The notes under the pieces were generated by a model, which worked only from the letters and a program-made list of their open reading frames with translations, searched no databases and was not told the DNA's origin. 22,472 bases of DNA. Source: Chara braunii. Taxonomy: Eukaryota; Streptophyta; Charophyceae; Charales; Characeae. Below, in pieces: positions 17,566 to 22,472 of this stretch. Position 1 is the first letter of the stretch, and each line of letters starts with the position of its first letter. A program made the position numbers and the translations under genes. The stretch is taken from NCBI GenBank assembly GCA_003427395.1, contig BFEA01000004.1, positions 4,323,405-4,345,876 on the forward strand, read 5' to 3'.

Positions 17566-17970
17566 TTGGAAGAAGATGTGTCTCAGAAACTTTTGCCCGT
17601 CTATTTTGGACCTTGGGAAGTTCTCAAAGTAATTGGGGATGCAGAGGGACCATCTTATCGTGTCGATATTCCCCCTCACCTCAAAACGTATCCCGTCTTT
17701 CATGCGTCCAAATTATTGCCCTATGTAGAAGGAAGTGAGTTCCCAAATAGACCATTTATGATTCCGCCATCCATGGAAGGCAGATATGAAGTAGACCGGA
17801 TTATAGAGCATGGTTACTTTTCTACAGGTGGACGTGGACGGCCTCAGAAGCAGTTCAAGGTACGTTTCAAATCTCAGGCACCATCTGAGGACAGATGGTC
17901 TAGTAAACGAGAATTACTTGAAACTGCTCCTGATATTGTATCAGCATATGAACGTGGGTTGAAGTCTTAG
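17566..17970 (+). pseudogene. Integrase C-terminus with chromodomain
   Basis: After a frameshift in the T run near 17562, the frame reads KLLPVYFGPWEVL and YPVFHASKLLPY, the conserved tail of Ty3 integrases. Residues about 74-131 form a chromodomain-like module: YEVDRIIEHG, then QFKVRFKSQ, EDRW and LLETAPDIVSAYE, in the order yeVe.Il / yLVkWkg / sWe / l....v..f. In chromoviruses this module can steer integration to particular chromatin. The usual second aromatic position reads F (FKVRF) rather than YLVKW. The frame stops with TAG at 17968 just before the 3' LTR, so this is the true end of pol. Confidence 0.8.
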
Positions 17971-17990
17971 TTGTTTCTGCGATGGAATTC

Positions 17991-18009
17991 GAAAATGGGT
18001 CGGCAGGAA
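17991..18009 (+). other. Weak polypurine tract before the 3' LTR
   Basis: 15 of the 19 bases directly upstream of the 3' LTR are purines (GAAAATGGG and GGCAGGAA separated by TC). The position is right for second-strand priming; the tract is short and interrupted. Confidence 0.45.
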
Positions 18010-18988
18010 TGCAGTAACCCGTGTTCTGCAGCAGTCTGGGCCCTCGAAACGGAGCCCAAACGATGCAGGCCAAACTCGGCCTGCACCAGGCAGTGTGACC
18101 ACGCACTGCCCTAGGAAAGTCCAAAGTCTAAGTCAATTGTCAGGTCAAAGGTATCGTGCCCAGGCCCTTGGTTGGATACACTCACTTGTTGTGCGCAGGT
18201 ACCCAGACAGCATCAAGGCTAGAGGGAATTCGGTTTCAGGCCAATTTGGGCCGTCATTTGCACTAAGATCTTGACGATTGAGGGATGCATTATCCGGGGT
18301 CCAGACCCCTTGTCAACGCTACATAAGCGCTGACCTCCTGACTTTAACATTCATTCAGTCTTGTGTCAATGCTGACTTTACGTGTTGACGACGACGCCGG
18401 TTGGACGCTGCGACGCATGGACGGTGGCTTTGCGCTGGCATTTGGGTGACTACGGCGACGCGCTGCTGGCTCGGCATGGTGGCTGGCTGGCATGCTGACA
18501 TGGCAGCTGCCACACGTCGCTGCCGATGTGGCCGCTGCCACACGTCGCTGCCGATGTGGCCGCTGCCACGTGTACTATGCTGACGTGGCTGGGCTACGTG
18601 ACTGGCACTGCTGTTCTGATTCATTGTCACTCAGGAGGAGATCATGACTGTGGGGTAATCGTGGACACGTACCTGGTCATCTTGAGGTCGACATTGCTCC
18701 AGTGCGCTGATGAGGACTGATTGACGTGCCACGTGGTACATTGTAGTAGAACTTCAGATGTACGTTCAGACTATTGATTATTTGAGGTGCTGATCGAGGA
18801 GGACGCCCAAGGCAGAAGTGGGCATTGTCTCTCCACTCTCTAAGTCCTCCTCTCTCTTTTCGTCTGTGAATGTTTTTCCCATCTCATTCTATCTGGACAC
18901 GATTATGATTATCGATAATCCTCAGCAGGTTTATATTCATCTGGGCTTGCATTGTTGACAAGTGTCTTCATGATCTGGGTTCATTGCA
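18010..18988 (+). repeat. 3' LTR (979 bp)
   Basis: It begins TGCAGTAACCCGTG and ends CATTGCA and aligns with 9715-10612. Differences are many substitutions, a 2-bp indel near the start and a longer central block containing 28-bp repeats (18511-18566). It is followed directly by the CTTC duplication. Confidence 0.93.
18511..18566. repeat. 28-bp tandem repeat inside the 3' LTR
   Basis: Two identical units start at 18511 and 18539 (CACACGTCGCTGCCGATGTG and 8 more bases), with a partial third. The 5' LTR has only one short equivalent near 10236, so the LTR pair has diverged by repeat expansion or loss. Confidence 0.85.
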
Positions 18989-18992
18989 CTTC
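18989..18992. other. Right target-site duplication (CTTC)
   Basis: It matches 9711-9714. Removing the element and one copy would give a continuous flank. Confidence 0.65.
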
Positions 18993-20381
18993 CAGCAGCG
19001 CAACGGAAGCAGGGAGAACCTTGCGTTTACACCTGGGTGGTTGGGCAGGCCTAACTAGTTTGGTCCCGGGCCACTTTCTGAGTGGCCCTGGGCGCAAACA
19101 CTTTGACCCAAACGGAAGCTACTGGAAACACACGAGGGCCAGCCAGACAGCAAACTGGGTGCGCATTTTCCATAAAGGAAAGAGCTTGTCACTGGTGGGC
19201 TCTTTTGGGCACTAGGCAGTGCATGCGGCAGCGCTGCTTGAGCGTGTGCTCACGGGCTGTGCGCTGTGCACTAGCGCGAGGAGCTAGGCAGTGCGTGTGG
19301 GCGCTGGAAGAAGACAGGGCGCTGCCCACATAGCCAGGGCTTGGCTTGGATCGCTAATGGAGGTGATCGTTGTCTTTGTGTATGAGGAGGAAGACGTGGG
19401 TAGAGAGAGAGAGAGAGATGAGGATGATGATATGAGGGCATGTACCAGGTCTTGGCCATGGTCGACAGGGTCGACGTCTTCATGTATTTCGGTTGTTGCT
19501 GCTGACGTCAACAGGTTGCATTGTCAATTCGTAGGCTGGTAGTAGCTGTGAGATAGTAGTCTGGGCACTGAGCATCAAGTAGGAGGAAGGGCTCTCTATA
19601 CATATGTTGGTGGCGGCGAGGGTATGCTCTCATTGACATTCGGATTCGGTGCTTTGGTTCTCTGTTGGTGGAATATCAGTGCATTTCTGCTTTCTGGACA
19701 GCATTGGACTTTCTGGCTTTCAATGTGATTTGCATTCTGTATTTCTGTCATTTCGCAATCGGTCATTTTCCTTGCACAGCCCATACCCTGACAGAATGAG
19801 ATGAATATAGTAACAGTCTGATCTGCAATTCTGCACCACGTTGATTTTTCTGGATTTGCTAAATTGCTTTTCTGTTTTTTTGGTGCCAACTTCCAAGGCT
19901 GGCTGAACCTGACGAGGCCAGGCGATCAGGCTGCCAGAGCCAGCAGCAGGGTAGCCTAGCAGAATTGTCAGTCCCTGTGCTGCACGAAAAATGAACATCC
20001 TCAGAAATATACTTGCTAGTAGCTACAGAAAAATGATCCTCAGGTGGGACCATCAAGCACAAACCAATTTCCTGACTTGTTACTGACGTGACGCCAATTA
20101 TATGCCATTTCCAATTCCGGGCGAATATTAAACGATGGCAGATTTTAAGGGAGATTTATGATTATTTATTTAATAAATTAATATCACTTCCTCCAAATCT
20201 TGGTGCTCCCATTTCCTACCCATTTTGTTTTCCTGTTTCTTCTTTTTTTCTGCTGTGCGTGTGGGCACTGTGGGGTAATATGTCCACCCTTGAACCAGGC
20301 TTTCATGAATTGAAATCCTTGCCTCATCTGTAGCTTCCTTTTTTTTTTTCTTTTTTTTTTTCCTCTTTTTATTATCGGCAG
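18993..20381. other. Right flank of the retrotransposon and probable intron
   Basis: No coding exon is recognised. Contents include an imperfect stem-loop near 19061-19093 (core GGGCCACT and AGTGGCCC around TTCTG) and an AG microsatellite at 19402-19418. T-rich runs from 20339 end in ATTATCGGCAG at 20381, a strong splice acceptor for the MSH3-like exon. The 3' part is therefore probably intron. Confidence 0.45.
19402..19418. repeat. (AG)n microsatellite
   Basis: About eight AG units end in GATGAGGATGATGA. Confidence 0.85.
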
Positions 20382-20675
20382 GTCTCACATCCACTGAAGG
20401 ACCGATCAATGATCGAGGCAAGGCTTGATGCAGTAAGTGAAATTGCAGAGAGCATAGCGAGTTCAACGACAACACTAGGTGAAGGACGGTTCCCTGGAAG
20501 TGGCAAGGGGGGTGGGGGAGCAAGCATGTCAGGTGTCGGTGGAGCAGGAATCTCTGGGAGTGGAAGTCGGGCAGGGCAGGGGGTGTTAGGGAGTGTCCTT
20601 TCAACACTGAAGAGGAGCCCAGACCTTGAGCGTGGCATCACACGAATTTTCCATCGAACTGCAACTCCTGCTGAG
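20382..20675 (+). CDS. MSH3: MSH3-like DNA mismatch-repair protein, internal exon
   Basis: The exon is bounded by a polypyrimidine tract plus CAG (ends 20381) and a GTAATT donor (20676). It has 98 codons, phase 0 at both ends. It opens with VSHPLKD, then IEARLDAVSEIAESI, and closes with LSTLKRSPDLERGITRIFHRTATPAE. This is the MutS lever/clamp region: the HPL and RLDAV block and the DL.RG..RIFHRTA block are characteristic of MSH3 rather than MSH2 or MSH6. MSH3 pairs with MSH2 in the nucleus to recognise insertion/deletion loops. The two blocks are separated by a Gly/Ser-rich insertion of about 40 residues, not expected in the family. No other firm exon lies in the window, so this is either part of a gene with very long introns or an isolated gene fragment. 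Confidence 0.8.
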
Positions 20676-20769
20676 GTAATTTGCTTCTGCTGCTCTGCAT
20701 CATCTTCATAAAATCAGTGAGTTGCCCGCCACTTTCTAACCTTGAGTGATCATTTCAAACTTTCAGAAG
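20676..20769 (+). other. Short spliceosomal intron with NAGNAG acceptor
   Basis: It starts GTAATT, has a CTAAC branch-point-like string (20736-20740) and ends TTTCAGAAG. Either AG (20766 or 20769) could be used. With the second one the protein reads PAE joined to FVSA, which fits MSH3 proteins (usually an AEF there); with the first a Lys is added. Confidence 0.6.
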
Positions 20770-20845
20770 TTTGTTTCAGCAGCAACAGCAGAGGAAAGAG
20801 GTGGGGGGAGGGAGGGGGGGGGCGGGGGGGAAGGGCTTGGGGAAG
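20770..20845 (+). CDS. Possible next MSH3-like exon, Gly-rich
   Basis: Following the intron the frame reads FVSAATAEERGGG and then a run of Gly/Glu. Only the first residues resemble MSH3; the usual helix after them is not seen. If unspliced, the frame meets a TAA near 20887; a plausible donor (GGGGAAG then GTGTGA) lies at 20845/20846. The exon overlaps a G-quadruplex-prone run. It may be a decayed or diverged exon, or intron. Confidence 0.3.
20803..20830 (+). other. G-quadruplex-prone run
   Basis: Four G tracts of three or more, separated by single A, A and C, make a dense quadruplex motif about 130 bp downstream of the exon donor at 20676. Confidence 0.75.
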
Positions 20846-21336
20846 GTGTGAAGTGGAGTGGGAAAATTGAACTCACCTACCGAACATAATCCACCATCAG
20901 AGAGTCAGTTGTCAGGGGAGCCCACTGCCAGAGAGTGTTGTCAGGGTGGCTATTGCGAGAGTCAATCAGTAGGAGGATGCACTGCCAGGGTGGATCTTGT
21001 CAGAGTGTTCACTGCAGGGCCAGTTGAGAATCTTTGAAATGAGTTCATTGTCAGCACTACAGTGTCAGTGTCAGAGACAGAGTGAGTTCAATTTTGCAAA
21101 GTGGAAGGCTCCTATGAAAGATAGTGGCCTCCAGAATGGCAGTGTGGGATCCTTGACGGGACCTTCAGTGGATGTGAGAAATGAAGGAAGAACATTTCTG
21201 TACCCTGTGACCCTGTGAACAACTTGAGGAAAGCTGTGGAGGGTACTTATAAAGAAAAAGGGAAAGAAATTTCCAGACGGAAGGAAGCATAAGGGTGTAC
21301 ATGGTGTTATATTTCATTCTGACTTGCCGGTGGAAT
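20846..21336. other. Non-coding stretch with CAGAGTG/TGTCAG-rich degenerate repeats
   Basis: Between 20890 and 21090 the strings CACTGCCAG, TTGTCAG and AGAGTG recur at irregular spacing, like an old minisatellite. An 18-bp block at 21162-21179 is the exact reverse complement of the start of the MSH3-like exon (20383-20400). No gene is seen. Confidence 0.4.
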
Positions 21337-21395
21337 AGGAACCGGGCTGACGATCCCCAGAGTGAACATGGAGCCAGGACCATAAGGACCTGTTT
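21337..21395 (+). repeat. Dispersed repeat, copy 2
   Basis: Diverged copy of 8533-8590: AGGAACCGGGCTGACG, GATCCCCAGAGTGAA and AAGGACCTGTT align in order. A-rich sequence follows at 21403-21421. Confidence 0.6.
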
Positions 21396-21490
21396 TACTT
21401 GTTAAAAAAAAAAGAAAAAAAAGGGGTTGGGACCGTGGGAGAGAATTTTTCAATTAAAAAAAGGGGGGGGGCGGGGAAGAAATTTAAAAT

Positions 21491-21625
21491 AAGGTGCACA
21501 GAGTCCCTCAGGACATCCGTTAAAATTGGAACGATAAGCATGGCCCCTGCACAAGGATGACACACATAAATCCAGAAATGAATGAAACGATCCAAATTAT
21601 GAAAAAAAAAAAAAAAAGGTGCACA
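21491..21625 (+). mobile_element. LINE-mobilised U6 retrocopy with target-site duplication
   Basis: AAGGTGCACA at 21491-21500 recurs at 21616-21625, immediately outside a U6-like sequence and a 16-base A run (21602-21617). The duplication and poly(A) tail are hallmarks of retroposition by LINE machinery; LINE remnants are present elsewhere in the window. Confidence 0.85.
21503..21599 (+). pseudogene. U6 spliceosomal snRNA retropseudogene
   Basis: The sequence follows U6 from the 5' stem (GTCCCT) through GGACATCCG, TAAAATTGGAACGAT, AGCATGGCCCCTGC and AAGGATGACAC to a TCCAAATT end. U6 pairs with the 5' splice site and U2/U4 in the spliceosome. Here the segment between ACGATA and AGCATGG is missing about 11 nt, which removes the ACAGAGA box and the bases after it, so the RNA could not pair with 5' splice sites. 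The 3' part also has a few extra bases around 21575. With its A tail and flanking duplication it is a processed copy, not a functional gene; I see no U6 promoter upstream. Confidence 0.9.
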
Positions 21626-22135
21626 CAGGGTACAGAAACATGGACATGAGAAATGGTGAGGAAGGAAGGAAAAACATTTATTTGAGATGAAGAAAAAATA
21701 TTAAAATTTTTTAAATATATTTAGGTACGTCATACAGTCCACACATATCACACATGACAATAACATTTCATGAGAAATAACGAGGAAGGAAAAGGAAAAT
21801 ATAAAATTGAAATGCTATATAATAATAATATAATGTTCATGGCATTCGTGCGCATAATATGAGAAAAATAATGCCAAAAATATGGACCATGGTTCCATGA
21901 ATGTAGTGATGAATTTTCTGAAGTGTCATTACAAAATTAAAAAAAATGGTCTTTTTTCCTGAGTACGGACGCCCCCCGGCCGGGCGGGGCCCGGGCGGGT
22001 CGCCCGGGCAAACCGGGCGGGCGAAAAAACTGCCCAGAAATATATATATATTTTTTTCGAAGGCGGGGTCCTCCTGTGCTCTGCGAGAGGACCCCGAATC
22101 TGCAATAAAATTTTGGTTTTGGGGGGGGGGACGGG
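21626..22135. other. A/T-rich then GC-rich low-complexity stretch
   Basis: 21660-21950 is A/T-rich with no gene. 21970-22025 is extremely GC-rich, with repeated GCCCGGGC and CCGGGCGG blocks. A 10-bp stem pairs 22064-22073 with 22087-22096 (CGGGGTCCTC / GAGGACCCCG). Confidence 0.5.
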
Positions 22136-22172
22136 TTGTCTGGTGTGAGGGGGGGGGTGGACGGGTTGTCTG
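22121..22172. repeat. Two-unit G-run repeat
   Basis: A run of nine to ten G followed by ACGGGTTGTCTG occurs twice, in the second unit with TGG before the ACGGG. It is G-rich low-complexity DNA. Confidence 0.7.
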
Positions 22173-22265
22173 AGATGAAGATTTTTTTTTTAATTTTTTT
22201 TTTACACCTGCCGCCCCTCACGCACCTCGCGCGCCTCACGCGACCTGCTGTGGCGGCGGTCCTAC

Positions 22266-22472
22266 AAGAAGAAGAAGAAGAAGAAGAAGAAGAAGAAGAA
22301 GAAGATGGGCGGAAGAGGAAGAGAAGAGAAGATGAAGGAGAAGAAGATGAGGGGGAGGCGGAGGAGGAGAGAAGAAGAAGAAGAAGAAGAAGAAGATGGG
22401 CGGAAGAGGAGGAGGAGGAGAGAAGAGGAAGGAGAAGAAGATGAGGGAGAGGCGGAGGAGAAAAGAAGAAGA
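22266..22472. repeat. (GAA)n satellite with a 91-bp higher-order unit
   Basis: GAA repeats (22267-22304, 22372-22396) alternate with GATGGGCGGAAGAGG and GATGAGG-GGCGGAGGAG segments. The GAAGATGGGC block at 22301 recurs at 22392, giving a 91-bp period. Purine-only on this strand and running to the window edge. It yields a spurious Glu/Arg-rich frame. Confidence 0.85.

Larger units (their letters stand above)
9715..18988 (+). mobile_element. Ty3/gypsy chromovirus-like LTR retrotransposon, decayed
   Basis: All landmarks are in canonical order: 5' LTR, tRNA-Met-like PBS, leader, gag with coiled coil, capsid and CCHC knuckle, protease, RT, RNase H, integrase with HHCC and D,D35E residues, C-terminal chromodomain, short purine-rich tract and 3' LTR. 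Integrase after RT/RNase H makes it Ty3-type rather than copia-type, and the chromodomain places it among chromoviruses. Gag and pol are broken by several stops and frameshifts, and by an 841-bp TTAA element in gag, so this copy cannot act on its own. Between the LTRs I count by eye roughly 15 substitutions in the first 290 aligned bases plus indels, so the insertion is not young. Confidence 0.95.

Noticed and set aside
20170-20607. Minus-strand 145-codon frame over the MSH3-like exon
   Set aside because: Antisense shadow, including a poly-Lys run from the polypyrimidine tract.
22136-22444. Glu/Arg-rich 102-codon frame
   Set aside because: It is the translation of the GAA satellite.

Overview
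The window looks like a piece of a large, repeat-dense eukaryotic nuclear genome, most likely a streptophyte (a charophyte alga such as Chara is my leading guess, not proven). The reasons are a chromodomain-bearing Ty3-type LTR retrotransposon with an initiator-tRNA-Met-like primer site, decayed LINEs, a poly(A)-tailed U6 snRNA retropseudogene, and a MutS-family (MSH3-type) exon flanked by well-formed spliceosomal introns. I see no bacterial gene organisation and no intact long gene.

Layout. 1-2049: non-coding sequence with a degenerate 31-bp tandem repeat and a 243-bp foldback element bounded by TTAA (1430-1672). 2050-3982: a decayed plus-strand LINE ORF2 3' part ending in an A-rich tail. 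3983-6330: simple repeats, weak local duplications and a 9-bp minisatellite. 6333-7614: a 169-bp tandem duplication and a second, unrelated LINE fragment on the minus strand, interrupted by an N next to a 112-bp duplication (possible assembly scar). 7771-7879: a 48-bp-stem foldback. 8533-9231: tandem and dispersed repeats.

9715-18988 is one nearly complete 9.3-kb Ty3/gypsy chromovirus-like element: 5' LTR (9715-10612), PBS, a long structured leader carrying many TGACGTGG motifs, gag, protease, reverse transcriptase, RNase H, integrase, chromodomain and 3' LTR (18010-18988), flanked by the 4-bp direct repeat CTTC. It is dead: stop codons and frameshifts break almost every domain. A second TTAA-bounded element (12488-13328) sharing its terminal inverted repeat with the one at 1430 is nested inside gag.

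18993-22472: the only host protein-coding signal is an MSH3-like exon (20382-20675), possibly followed by a second short exon after a 91-nt intron. Beyond it lie a G-quadruplex-prone run, a U6 retropseudogene with target-site duplication (21491-21625), G-rich and GC-rich low-complexity sequence and a GAA-rich satellite to the end.

The main stories are the new-looking TTAA inverted-repeat family and its nested insertion, a candidate programmed -1 frameshift signal at the gag/pol junction, a bZIP-site-like array and duplicated primer site in the retrotransposon leader, the U6 retropseudogene, and the MSH3 exon with a Gly/Ser-rich insertion.
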